Shown here piece after piece: positions 8,434 to 16,466 of a stretch of DNA of 64,000 nucleotides. How positions within the stretch are numbered: the stretch's first letter is position 1; every line of letters begins with the position of its first letter. The notes below the pieces were generated by a model. That model saw only the letters and a program-made list of their open reading frames with translations. It was not told the DNA's origin and did not search any database. Origin of the DNA: Pseudomonas sp. dw_612 (GTDB lineage: Bacteria; Pseudomonadota; Gammaproteobacteria; Pseudomonadales; Pseudomonadaceae); assembly GCF_018449725.1 (NCBI RefSeq), contig NZ_JAAVVC010000010.1, positions 62,001-126,000 of the forward strand. The letters run 5' to 3'. The position numbers and the translations under genes are program-made.

Positions 8434-10755
8434 TTAGAACGCCACCGACGTCTGCACATAAACCGTCCGCGGTTCCCCCACGTACTTGCCCTTGTTGTTG
8501 TCATCGAACGAACGGGTGAAGTACTGGTGATTGAGGATGTTCTTGACCCCCACCGCCACGTTCAAATCCGACAACCTCGGCCCGAAGTCATACGCCGCGC
8601 GGCTGCTGAACAACATGTAGCCCGGAATGCGCCCGGTGCTGCCGTCGGCGCTTTCTTTCGAGGTGTTGGCATTGTCGGCGAACTGGTCGCTCTGGTAGCT
8701 GCTGTCCAGGTTCAGCTTCCACGCCCCTTCGGTATAACCGACGCCAAGCGTGCCTTTGTGTTTCGAGGAGAACGGCACACGATTGCCCTTGTTCGGACCG
8801 TCTTCACGGATAGTCGCGTCCACATAGGCATAGGTGGCGTACGCATCGAAACCGGCCAGGGCCGGACTCAAGTCATCGAGGGCATAGTTGATGCTCGACT
8901 CGATCCCTTGATGGCGCGTCTCGCCACGGGCAATCACCGAGTCGTTGGTCTGGTTGCTTTCGTACTGGTTGTCGAAGTTGATCAGGAACGCGCCGATTTC
9001 CGCACGCAGCGCACCGTTGTCGTAACGGGTTCCCAGTTCCCAGGTCCGGGCCTTCTCCGGTTTGACTTCGCCGCTGGTCACGCGGTTAGGCATCTGGCTG
9101 TACTGCACGCTGCCGAATGAACCTTCGGTGTTGGCGTACAGGTTCCAGCTGTCGGTCAGGTGATAAAGCACGTTCAGCGCCGGCAGCGCGGTGTTGTAGT
9201 CGCCCTTGTACTTCACGTTGGTCAGGTTGTTGGTCTGTTGCGACTCGATCATCTCGTAGCGGATACCCGGCGTGAGGGTCCACTTGCCGATGTCGATCCG
9301 GTCATCGACGAAGAACGCATTGGCTTCGGTGCCGCCACGGGTATCGCGGTCATTGCGGCTGTCGGTGGTCGGCAGGTCATTGCTGGCAATCGGCGCACGG
9401 TAGCGCAGTTCGTGGCCGGCCTCGTTGATGTAGCGATAGCCGACGCCGACTTCATGGCTGGTCGGGCCGAGATCGAAGCCTTGGGCGAAACGGGTTTCCA
9501 GGCCTCGGACCCAATACTCACGAGGCGACAGCGACAGGAACGTGCCCTGATCCAGATAACCGCTGCGCAGGGTCTTGGTGAAGAAGGTGTTGGCGGTGAA
9601 CTCGCGGCGGTCTTCCTGATAGCGATAGCCGACATTGAACATCGTGCGGCGGCCCCAGAACTGGTCTTTCGGGCGCGTGGACTGGTACGGGTCGGCGTCG
9701 TAATCGGCGACGTTCAGGCCGCCCGGCATGTCAGCCTTGCCTTCGTAATACTGGGCCATGGCGTTGAAGCTGTTGGCCTCGTCGAGCTGGTACTTGCCCT
9801 TGAGGATCAGGTCATCGATTTCGGTATCGCTGTGTTCACGCCAGTCGCCGCCGCGGGTGCCGGAGTACAGCAGCGCGCCGCCCAGGCCGTTATCGGCAGT
9901 GCCGCCGGCCAGCAGGTTGCCGGTGGTCTTGAAGCCGTCATGGCTGGACGACGGACTGGTTTCGGTCTGGAAGCCGCCCTTGACCGTTGGCTCATCCGGA
10001 ATCGCCCGGGTCACGAAGTTGACCACGCCGCCGACGTTCTGCGGCCCGTAACGCACCGCGCCGCCGCCGCGCACCACGTCCACCGCGTCCATGTTGCCCA
10101 TGCTGATCGGCGCGAACGACAACTGCGGCTGGCCGTAAGGGGCGAACGGCACCGGGATGCCGTCCATCAACACCGTGGAGCGTGAGGCCAGGCGCGGGTT
10201 GAGGCCACGGATGCCGAAGTTCAGCGCCATGTCATGGCTGCCAGTGCCGTTGTTGTCCGGGGCGTTGACGCCGGGGATGCGGTTGAGCACGTCCTTGGCC
10301 TGGGTCGCGCCCTGGCGTTCGAACGCTTCGCGACGGATCACGTCCCGGGCGCCAGGGTGTTCGAACACATTGATCTGCGCGGCATCACCCAGCCAGTCGC
10401 CGACCACCGTCGAGGTGCCCAACTCCAGCGCGGCATCGCCCGCCGGTTGCAGGCTGAAGGCATTGTTGCCCTCGGCTCGGGCTTGCAGGCCGGTGCCTTC
10501 GAGCAGCGCGTTCAAACCCTGTTCGGTCGTGTAGTTGCCTTCCAGGCCACGGCTTTTCACGTCACTGGTGACTTGCGAACCAAAGGAAATCAGCACCCCG
10601 GCTTCACGGCCGAACTGGTTGAGCGCGTTTTCCAGGGATGACGGGGCGATGTGGTACGGCTTGGCGTCGGCGGCCTGGGTAATGGAGGCAGCGGCGAAGC
10701 TCAAACTGACGCCCAGCAGGAGTTGGCGCAGCGGAGTGAGGCGGGTGGGTTGCAT
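8434..10755 (-). CDS. fecA: TonB-dependent ferric dicitrate receptor FecA with signalling domain
   Basis: A 773-residue outer-membrane receptor. The signal peptide (QLLLGVSLSFAAASITQA) is followed by a secretin/TonB short N-terminal domain (about residues 30-100, YHIAPSSLENALNQFGREA), the mark of receptors that signal to a FecR/FecI pair, then a plug domain and a 22-strand barrel ending in an aromatic-rich VYVQTSVAF. Plug motifs such as LNFGIRGLNPRL and VLMDGIPVPFAPYGQPQLS match FecA of Pseudomonas. The frame is open to 10806, but ATG 10755 has AGGA nine bases upstream and gives a normal signal peptide. It is last in fecI-fecR-fecA, separated from fecR by a REP pair. Confidence 0.88.
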   Translation of the reverse strand: MQPTRLTPLRQLLLGVSLSFAAASITQAADAKPYHIAPSSLENALNQFGREAGVLISFGSQVTSDVKSRGLEGNYTTEQGLNALLEGTGLQARAEGNNAFSLQPAGDAALELGTSTVVGDWLGDAAQINVFEHPGARDVIRREAFERQGATQAKDVLNRIPGVNAPDNNGTGSHDMALNFGIRGLNPRLASRSTVLMDGIPVPFAPYGQPQLSFAPISMGNMDAVDVVRGGGAVRYGPQNVGGVVNFVTRAIPDEPTVKGGFQTETSPSSSHDGFKTTGNLLAGGTADNGLGGALLYSGTRGGDWREHSDTEIDDLILKGKYQLDEANSFNAMAQYYEGKADMPGGLNVADYDADPYQSTRPKDQFWGRRTMFNVGYRYQEDRREFTANTFFTKTLRSGYLDQGTFLSLSPREYWVRGLETRFAQGFDLGPTSHEVGVGYRYINEAGHELRYRAPIASNDLPTTDSRNDRDTRGGTEANAFFVDDRIDIGKWTLTPGIRYEMIESQQTNNLTNVKYKGDYNTALPALNVLYHLTDSWNLYANTEGSFGSVQYSQMPNRVTSGEVKPEKARTWELGTRYDNGALRAEIGAFLINFDNQYESNQTNDSVIARGETRHQGIESSINYALDDLSPALAGFDAYATYAYVDATIREDGPNKGNRVPFSSKHKGTLGVGYTEGAWKLNLDSSYQSDQFADNANTSKESADGSTGRIPGYMLFSSRAAYDFGPRLSDLNVAVGVKNILNHQYFTRSFDDNNKGKYVGEPRTVYVQTSVAF

Positions 10756-10840
10756 GGACGACGATCCTGAGAAGGTGGAATCAAGGGGGCTTTCCTTCTC
10801 TGTCACGCCAGATCTGAAAAACGGCTCATCTTTTTTTTAA

Positions 10841-10912
10841 GATCAAAAGATCGCAGCCTTCGGCAGCGCCCACAGGCGCGTAGGAGCTGCCGAAGGCTGC
10901 GATCTTTTGATC
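10841..10912. repeat. REP pair, family A, between fecR and fecA
   Basis: GATCAAAAGATCGCAGCCTTC with its CGGCAGC tail faces its inverted copy ending TTTTGATC at 10912. It lies in the transcribed spacer downstream of fecR, where it may limit read-through or stabilise the upstream mRNA end. Confidence 0.85.
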
Positions 10913-10918
10913 TTGCTT

Positions 10919-11848
10919 CTAAACCTTCGCCTCAACGGTCACCCAATACCGCGTAAACCGCCGCACCTTCACCGGCAAACTGATTTCCAGCATCTGCAGA
11001 ATCCGCTCGCTGTCATCCAGCGGATATGTCCCGGAGATCAGCAAATCCGCCACCTTCGCATCGCAACTAAGCTGCCCGCGACGATAACGACCCAGCTCAT
11101 CCAGAAAATCCCCAAGACGCATATGCGCCGCCACCAGCATTCCGTCAGCCCAGGCACCGCTGTTGGCGTCGAGGGGTAGGGGATTGCTGATGCCACGAGG
11201 CCCGAAACTCAACTGCCGGGCACTTTGCAGCAACAACGGAGTACCGCCGTCGGGCGTCAATTCGACCCGCCCTTCAAACACCGCAATTTGAGTCCGGTCA
11301 GAGAATTGCCGCACGTTCATCCGCGCGCCCTGGGTTTTCAACAAACCCTGAGCCGTGCGCACTTCAAAACTCCGAGCGGCAGTCAGCAGCACCTCGCCTT
11401 CGAGCAAACGGATCAGACCGTCAGCGCGCACATCCACCGACGTCGCGGTATTGAGTTGCAACTGGCTGCCATTGCCCAATGCCACTTTGCGCCGCTGACC
11501 GACCGGGCTGCGATAGTCCGCCAGCAACGGCGTGAGCGGATTGTGCTCGCGCATGCCCCACGTGACGGCCGAACCGGCGCCGAGAATCAGCAGCAGCTTC
11601 AACGCCTGACGACGGCTGCCGGACTTCGGCGCATTCAATGCCGCGTGAGCCAGGGGCGAGGACACCCCGCGCAACCGCTGATTAACCCGCTGAATATGCT
11701 CCCATGCCCGCTGATGTTCGCTGTGCCCGTCGTGCCACTGCTGCCAGGCGTGTTGCTGGCGCGGGTTCAGCGGCCCTTGCTGCATTTCCAGCAGCCAGTG
11801 CACCGCTTGCTCGGCGACGCGGGAGGAAAAGTCTGGCGGCGGGTTCAT
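10919..11848 (-). CDS. fecR: FecR family anti-sigma/signal transducer
   Basis: A 309-residue cytoplasmic-membrane regulator. The N-terminal cytoplasmic part (FSSRVAEQAVHWLLEMQQG, then RQQHAWQQWH, residues about 8-45) binds the ECF sigma factor; a single membrane helix follows near residues 82-100 (ALKLLLILGAGSAVTWGM); the periplasmic part has FecR motifs GSQLQLNTATSVDV and FEGRVEL. It would relay occupancy of the FecA signalling domain to FecI. Its ATG overlaps the fecI stop (ATGA), so the two are translationally coupled. Confidence 0.9.
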   Translation of the reverse strand: MNPPPDFSSRVAEQAVHWLLEMQQGPLNPRQQHAWQQWHDGHSEHQRAWEHIQRVNQRLRGVSSPLAHAALNAPKSGSRRQALKLLLILGAGSAVTWGMREHNPLTPLLADYRSPVGQRRKVALGNGSQLQLNTATSVDVRADGLIRLLEGEVLLTAARSFEVRTAQGLLKTQGARMNVRQFSDRTQIAVFEGRVELTPDGGTPLLLQSARQLSFGPRGISNPLPLDANSGAWADGMLVAAHMRLGDFLDELGRYRRGQLSCDAKVADLLISGTYPLDDSERILQMLEISLPVKVRRFTRYWVTVEAKV

Positions 11849-12342
11849 AGGGCGAAGTAGCAGCGCATCGCCGCTTTATTCAGGTGCCGCTTGACCGTGG
11901 CGATGGAAATCCCCAGCTCGGCGGCGATCTGTGGATACGTCAGGCCATCGACTTGCGCCAGCAAAAAGGCGCGTTTGACCAGGCGTGGCAAACCGTCGAG
12001 CAACTGGTCCAACTCCATCAGGGTTTGCAGGATGATCGCCCGTTCCTCTTCCGACGGCGCGAAGCATTCCGGCATCTGCGCCAGGGCGTCGAGGTAGGCG
12101 CGCTCCAGGTCCTGACGACGGTAATGGTTGAACAGCACGCGTTTGGCGATGGTGGTCAGGAACGCGCGCGGCTCAATGATCTGTGGGGTTTCCCGGGCCG
12201 TCAGCACCCGCATGAACGTGTCCTGGGCCAGGTCGGCGGCACTGTCCGGGCAGCCAAGCTTGCGCCGCAACCAACCGGTGAGCCAGTTGTGATGGTCGTG
12301 ATAGAGGACTTCGACGGGATTGGCGGGCTGCAACAGAACCAC
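11845..12342 (-). CDS. fecI: ECF RNA polymerase sigma factor FecI
   Basis: About 165 residues with sigma region 2 (VEVLYHDHHNWLTGWLRRKL then AADLAQDTFMRVL) and region 4 (LPRLVKRAFLLAQVDGLTY followed by PQIAAELGISIATVKRHL). It would direct polymerase to the fecA promoter when citrate-iron is sensed. The frame stays open to 12501, but upstream residues have no sigma similarity. Candidate starts are GTG 12342 and TTG 12333; the latter has GGAG eight bases upstream. A Fur-box match and a second palindrome lie upstream, so repression by iron is expected. Confidence 0.87.
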   Translation of the reverse strand: MVLLQPANPVEVLYHDHHNWLTGWLRRKLGCPDSAADLAQDTFMRVLTARETPQIIEPRAFLTTIAKRVLFNHYRRQDLERAYLDALAQMPECFAPSEEERAIILQTLMELDQLLDGLPRLVKRAFLLAQVDGLTYPQIAAELGISIATVKRHLNKAAMRCYFAL

Positions 12343-12366
12343 TCCGACACATACGGATACGTTAGA

Positions 12367-12381
12367 GAACAAGAATTGTTC
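12367..12381. promoter_or_regulatory. Palindrome in the fecI upstream region
   Basis: GAACAAGAATTGTTC has perfect six-base arms around GAA. It sits 25 bases upstream of the fecI start and may be a second, weaker Fur-type or promoter-overlapping operator. Assignment is uncertain. Confidence 0.4.
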
Positions 12382-12432
12382 GCATTGTAAAGGCGTCGTC
12401 GCGCATCCGGCAATCGGATCTCTTTTGCGTAT

Positions 12433-12451
12433 GAGAATATTTATCATTAAT
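12433..12451. promoter_or_regulatory. Fur box between the two divergent iron operons
   Basis: GAGAATATTTATCATTAAT matches 13 of 19 positions of the Fur consensus GATAATGATAATCATTATC, including the whole ATCATTA half. It lies 91 bases from fecI and 60 bases from the DUF3649 start, so one site could repress both operons. Confidence 0.7.
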
Positions 12452-12510
12452 ATTGCGCGCTTGTTGGCCCTGCGACGTTCACGGGCCTCACCCGGTTTCA
12501 AGGTCGAACC

Positions 12511-12816
12511 ATGAAAGGCAAGAACAGCACGCTCCCCGTTTCCTACCGACTGGCGGTTACCTCGCGGGGATTGGCTGCCGTGCTGGGCGGTTATGTCGTC
12601 GCCGCGCTGGCCAGCGTCAGCCTGAGCCTGTTGCTGCCCATGGCGCGCGCCGAAACGGTGATCACCGGGATGATGACCTCGTTTCTGGCTTATCTGGTGG
12701 CGGTGCTCTGGTGCTTTGCCTGCCGCAGTGCCTGGCGGGCGTGGTTCGGCATGATCGTGCCGAGCCTGGTGCTGGGCGCGATTTGCGGGCTGGCGTACTG
12801 GGCGGGCCAGCCATGA
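12511..12816 (+). CDS. DUF3649 membrane protein of iron-uptake operon
   Basis: A 101-residue inner-membrane protein with three hydrophobic segments (about residues 18-42, 50-68 and 77-97). The sequence YRLAVTSRGLAAVLGGYVVA is typical of DUF3649, a small family encoded beside PepSY and DUF3325 genes in siderophore-iron operons of pseudomonads. The function is unknown; a part in handling iron or reducing siderophores at the inner membrane is a guess from context. First gene of a six-gene plus-strand operon; its stop overlaps the next ATG (ATGA). Confidence 0.8.
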   Translation: MKGKNSTLPVSYRLAVTSRGLAAVLGGYVVAALASVSLSLLLPMARAETVITGMMTSFLAYLVAVLWCFACRSAWRAWFGMIVPSLVLGAICGLAYWAGQP

Positions 12817-14393
12817 AAGAGGGCTTTCGTCAGGCGATGGCCTGGCTGCACACCTGGGTCGGTTTGATCTTCGGCTGGTTGCTGTTCGCGATTTTCCTGA
12901 CCGGCACCCTCGCGTATTTCAAGGCTGAGACCACTCACTGGATGCAGCCGGAGATTCCTGCGCGTTCGGTGTCCTCCGAAGCCAGCCTGACCGTGGCGCA
13001 ACACTATCTACAGCAGCATGCCGCCAACGCATCGCGCTGGCTTATCGACTTGCCGACGCCCCGTGAACCGGGCCTGAACGTGCGCTGGCAGCAAGCCCCG
13101 GCCGAACCGGGCAAGCGTGGCCAGTTCAGCAAAAAGACCCTCGATCCACTGACCGGCGCCGAAGTGCAGGGCCGGGCCACCCTGGGCGGCGAGTTCTTCT
13201 ACCGTTTCCACTTCGAGCTGCAAATGCCCTACCCGTGGGGCCGCTGGTTGTCGACCATCGCCGCGATGCTGATGTTTGTCGCGCTGATCACCGGGATCAT
13301 CACCCACAAGAAAATCTTCAAGGACTTCTTCACCTTCCGCCCGCGCAAGGGCCAGCGTTCCTGGCTCGACGGGCATAACGCCGTGGGCGTGCTGGTGTTG
13401 CCGTTTCACCTGATGATCACCTACAGCAGCCTGGTGATTTTCATGTCGATGGTGATGCCGGCCAGCATCCTTGCTTCGTACAAAGGTCAGACCGGAGCGT
13501 TTTTCGATGAAGTGTTCCCGTCGTCCAGCACGCCGACCGCCGCAGGTCAGCCGGGCCAATTGGCGCCGCTGGCAGCGTTGCTGGAACAGGCCCGCGAGCA
13601 ATGGTCGGGCGGGCGGGTTGGCAGTCTGGCGGTGAACAATCCCGGTGATGCCAATGCCTCGGTGGTGCTGGAACGCGATGGCGCCGACGGCGTGGTCTAC
13701 GATTTTGGCCGCGCACTGACCTTCAACGGCGTCACCGGCCAGCTACTGAACGAGACTCCGGAGCAGCCGATTCCGATGGCGATTGCCGGCGGTTTCTATG
13801 GTTTGCACATGGGCCATTTCGCCGGTCCGGTGCTGCGTTGGTTGTACTTCATTTGCGGCTTGGCCGGCACGGCGATGATCGGCACCGGGCTGGTGATCTG
13901 GCTCGGCAAGCGTCAGCTCCGACATGCGAAAAGCGGTGTGATGCCGTTCGAGTTGCGCCTGGTGGAAGTGCTGAACATCGCCAGCATGTCGGGGTTGGTG
14001 ATCGCCGTGGCGGCGTTCTTCTGGGCCAATCGATTGTTCCCGGTAGGGATGGCGGAACGGGCGCATTGGGAAGAGAACAGTTTCTTCATCGTCTGGGGCC
14101 TGAGTGTGCTGCATGCCATGCTCCGCCCTGGCCGCGCGGCGTGGGTCGAGCAGTTGACGCTGGCGGCGCTGTTGTTCTGCGCGGTGCCGTTGCTCAACGC
14201 GCTGACTTCTCCGTATCACTTGGGCGTTTCGCTGCGCCAAGGCGATTGGGCCATGGCCGGTTTCGACCTGACGTGCTTGGGCAGTGGCCTGTTCCTGGCC
14301 TGGGCCGCGTGGAAAATGCAGCGTTCGGGGCGCACTGAACCGGTCACCCGAGCGCGTGCCCGTCCTGTCACCCTTGAGCGCGAGGCGACCTGA
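12813..14393 (+). CDS. PepSY-associated TM domain protein (putative ferric-siderophore reductase)
   Basis: A 526-residue inner-membrane protein. N-terminal LHTWVGLIFGWLLFAIFLTGTL carries the His of the PepSY_TM family; further helices occur near residues 140-165, 190-215, 335-360 and three or four at the C-terminus. Conserved histidines (HTWVG, FHFEL, HNAVG, FHLM, HMGHF) are candidate haem or metal ligands, as in FoxB/FegB-like inner-membrane siderophore reductases. An upstream open extension to 12453 overlaps the DUF3649 gene and is discarded; ATG 12813 overlaps that gene's stop. Reductase role is inferred from family and operon. Confidence 0.85.
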   Translation: MKEGFRQAMAWLHTWVGLIFGWLLFAIFLTGTLAYFKAETTHWMQPEIPARSVSSEASLTVAQHYLQQHAANASRWLIDLPTPREPGLNVRWQQAPAEPGKRGQFSKKTLDPLTGAEVQGRATLGGEFFYRFHFELQMPYPWGRWLSTIAAMLMFVALITGIITHKKIFKDFFTFRPRKGQRSWLDGHNAVGVLVLPFHLMITYSSLVIFMSMVMPASILASYKGQTGAFFDEVFPSSSTPTAAGQPGQLAPLAALLEQAREQWSGGRVGSLAVNNPGDANASVVLERDGADGVVYDFGRALTFNGVTGQLLNETPEQPIPMAIAGGFYGLHMGHFAGPVLRWLYFICGLAGTAMIGTGLVIWLGKRQLRHAKSGVMPFELRLVEVLNIASMSGLVIAVAAFFWANRLFPVGMAERAHWEENSFFIVWGLSVLHAMLRPGRAAWVEQLTLAALLFCAVPLLNALTSPYHLGVSLRQGDWAMAGFDLTCLGSGLFLAWAAWKMQRSGRTEPVTRARARPVTLEREAT

Positions 14394-14717
14394 ATGCTGC
14401 TGGCCCTGTTGCTGTGCTACGGCGGATTTACCGCGCTCTGTCTGTCGATGGATCGGCATCACGCCGACCTGCTCGGGCGCAAACCCTCGGCCCGGCGTCG
14501 ACTCATGATGCGGCTCGGTGGTTGGCTGCTATTGAGCTTGTCGTTGTGGGCAGCGGTGTCCGCGACCGGTTGGGGTCTTGGATTGGTGGAGTGGTTTGCA
14601 GTTTTGATGCTCAGCGGATTGCTACTCGTCTTGTTGCTGCCGTATCGCCCGCGTCTGGCCCTGTCATTGGCGGCATTGGGCCTGCTCGCCAGCCCCGTTT
14701 GCGCAGTATTGACCTGA
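14394..14717 (+). CDS. DUF3325 membrane protein
   Basis: A 107-residue protein with three hydrophobic stretches (1-18, 38-60 and 66-102) and the motif LCLSMDRHHADLLGR, which marks DUF3325. The family has no known function and travels with PepSY and DUF3649 proteins in iron-acquisition operons. The ATG directly abuts the PepSY stop codon, and its own stop overlaps the next gene's ATG by one base, so translation is coupled throughout. Confidence 0.82.
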   Translation: MLLALLLCYGGFTALCLSMDRHHADLLGRKPSARRRLMMRLGGWLLLSLSLWAAVSATGWGLGLVEWFAVLMLSGLLLVLLLPYRPRLALSLAALGLLASPVCAVLT

Positions 14718-15280
14718 TGATCGCCAGCCCTCCGGAATCCCATGACGATGAACATCGTGGCGCCCGCGCGCATTTTCTCCAGGTGTTCCTGTCCCAGCGT
14801 TCGCAGATGGAAGCGCTGGTGAGTCGGCGCGTCGGTTGCCGGGCGACGGCGGCGGACCTGGTGCAGGATTTGTTCCTGCGCTTCTGGCGTCGGCCATTGG
14901 TGCAGGTCGAAGAGCTCAGCACCTATCTGCTGCGCTGTGCTGGCAACATTGCCATCGACCATCTGCGCAGCGAAGGCACGCGGGTGCGGGTCAACGAAGG
15001 CTGGATGCCCGATGCGCCGGATAGCCAGGGCAGCGAACCGCAAGCCGCGCTGGAAGCGGGCAACGATTTGCGTCACGTCGAAGCCGCATTGCGCGCCTTG
15101 CCCGAGCGTACGCGGCAGATTTTTTTGCTCAACCGCATTCACGGTCGCAAGTACGCCGAGATCGCCAAGGCCATGGGTTTGTCCCAAAGTGCCGTGGAAA
15201 AACATATGATGCGCGCCCTCGACGCCTGCAAGGCCAGTCTGCGGGAACCCGAACCGCGCACGCCAGGGAAAGCCCCGTGA
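14717..15280 (+). CDS. FecI-like ECF sigma factor
   Basis: A 187-residue sigma factor. Region 2 is represented by SQRSQMEALVSRRVGCRATA then ADLVQDLFLRFW; region 4 by LPERTRQIFLLNRIHGRKYA then EIAKAMGLSQSAVEKHM. It belongs to the iron-starvation (FecI/PvdS) group by neighbours: a FecR gene overlaps its stop by four bases and a signalling-type TonB receptor follows. The start ATG 14717 overlaps the DUF3325 stop; the frame extends upstream through the DUF3325 gene but that part is a shadow. Confidence 0.9.
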   Translation: MIASPPESHDDEHRGARAHFLQVFLSQRSQMEALVSRRVGCRATAADLVQDLFLRFWRRPLVQVEELSTYLLRCAGNIAIDHLRSEGTRVRVNEGWMPDAPDSQGSEPQAALEAGNDLRHVEAALRALPERTRQIFLLNRIHGRKYAEIAKAMGLSQSAVEKHMMRALDACKASLREPEPRTPGKAP

Positions 15281-16266
15281 ACCACGCCGAACGCGTCACC
15301 CCGACGCCCGCCCAGGAACAGGCCGCTTTCGCCTGGCTCAGCCTGTTGCACGATCAGCCCAGCCGTGGCGATCAACTCACGTTCAGCCACTGGTTGCAGG
15401 CAGACCCGGCCCATGCCGAGGCGTATGCCCAGGCGCAAGTGGTGTGGGAGTTAAGCGAAGTGCCGGCGCGCAAACTGGCCGATGAAGAGGCGTTTGCCCT
15501 GCAGGGTTATCTCAACGCGATGAACCGCTCGCGGCGCCCCAATGTGCGGCGCTGGTCCGGGGCGTTGGCGATGGCCGCGTGCCTGTTGCTGATGGTCAGC
15601 CTCGGCGCGGGTTGGCAGCCGTTGCGTTGGGCCGATGATCTGGGCGCGGACTATGTCTCGGCGCCGGGGGAAATCCGCACCATCACCCTGGCGGATAAAA
15701 CCCAAGTCACCCTCGATGCCGACAGCGCGATTGCCGTGGATTTCAGCGGTGGCGAACGGCATGTGCAATTGCGTCGCGGCGCCGGTTTTTTCAGCGTGAC
15801 CCACACCGGCGATCCGTTTGTGGTGGAGGCCGAAAAGGGCCAGGCGCGGGTGTTGGGCACGCAATTCGAAGTGCGTTTGCAGCCCCATGGCGCGCAAGTG
15901 ACGGTGTTGTCCGGGCGGGTTGGGGTGACGGCGGATCGTAACGCCGAGCAACAAATCCTCACCGCTGGCCAGCAAGTGGCTTACGGCGAAGGCTCGGCGG
16001 AAAAACTGCGTGCCGTGGACAGTGAAGCGCAACTGGCCTGGCGCCAGGGTTGGCTGAATTACTACAAGGCGAGCCTGGCGGAGGTGGTGGAGGATTTACG
16101 CCGTTATTACCCGGGGCGAATCCTGGTGCTCAATGATGAACTGGCGGCGCGGCGGGTCAGCGGGAGTTTTCCGAGCAAGGATCCGCAGGCGGTGCTGAGT
16201 TCGTTGCAGGGGGTGATGGGGTTTGAGCAGCACAGTGTGATGGGGCATTTGATTATTTTGCGGTGA
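15277..16266 (+). CDS. FecR-like anti-sigma regulator
   Basis: A 329-residue FecR family regulator. N-terminal cytoplasmic part with AAFAWLSLLHDQPSRGDQ (sigma-binding, DUF4880 type); membrane helix near residues 89-107 (GALAMAACLLLMVSLGAGW); periplasmic FecR domain with GEIRTITLADKTQVTLDADS and ATGFF-like GAGFFSVTH; C-terminal STN-like segment ending SVMGHLIILR. It would pair with the preceding sigma factor and the following TonB receptor as one cell-surface signalling unit. Stop is followed six bases later by a REP pair. Confidence 0.9.
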   Translation: MNHAERVTPTPAQEQAAFAWLSLLHDQPSRGDQLTFSHWLQADPAHAEAYAQAQVVWELSEVPARKLADEEAFALQGYLNAMNRSRRPNVRRWSGALAMAACLLLMVSLGAGWQPLRWADDLGADYVSAPGEIRTITLADKTQVTLDADSAIAVDFSGGERHVQLRRGAGFFSVTHTGDPFVVEAEKGQARVLGTQFEVRLQPHGAQVTVLSGRVGVTADRNAEQQILTAGQQVAYGEGSAEKLRAVDSEAQLAWRQGWLNYYKASLAEVVEDLRRYYPGRILVLNDELAARRVSGSFPSKDPQAVLSSLQGVMGFEQHSVMGHLIILR

Positions 16267-16272
16267 AGCAAA

Positions 16273-16355
16273 GTCAAAAGATCGCAGCCTTCGGCAGCTC
16301 CTACAGGGAAATGCATACTCCTGTAGGAGCTGCCGAAGGCTGCGATCTTTTGATC
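16273..16355. repeat. REP pair, family A, between FecR-like gene and TonB receptor
   Basis: GTCAAAAGATCGCAGCCTTC with its CGGCAGC tail faces the inverted copy ending TTTTGATC. This parallels the fecR-REP-fecA arrangement at 10841-10912 in the neighbouring system. Confidence 0.85.
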
Positions 16356-16466
16356 TTCGGAAAAAATTTTCAAAATAATGATGAGGTAAACCCGACCCCC
16401 ATCCGTGTAGTGACTGAAACTGCGAGTCATTCGCATCCCGTAGCGGTTCTACACAGGTCATGAGCA

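Noticed and set aside
12453..12812. Upstream extension of the PepSY gene
   Set aside because: It overlaps the DUF3649 gene in another frame; ATG 12813 overlaps the DUF3649 stop and begins the recognised family sequence.
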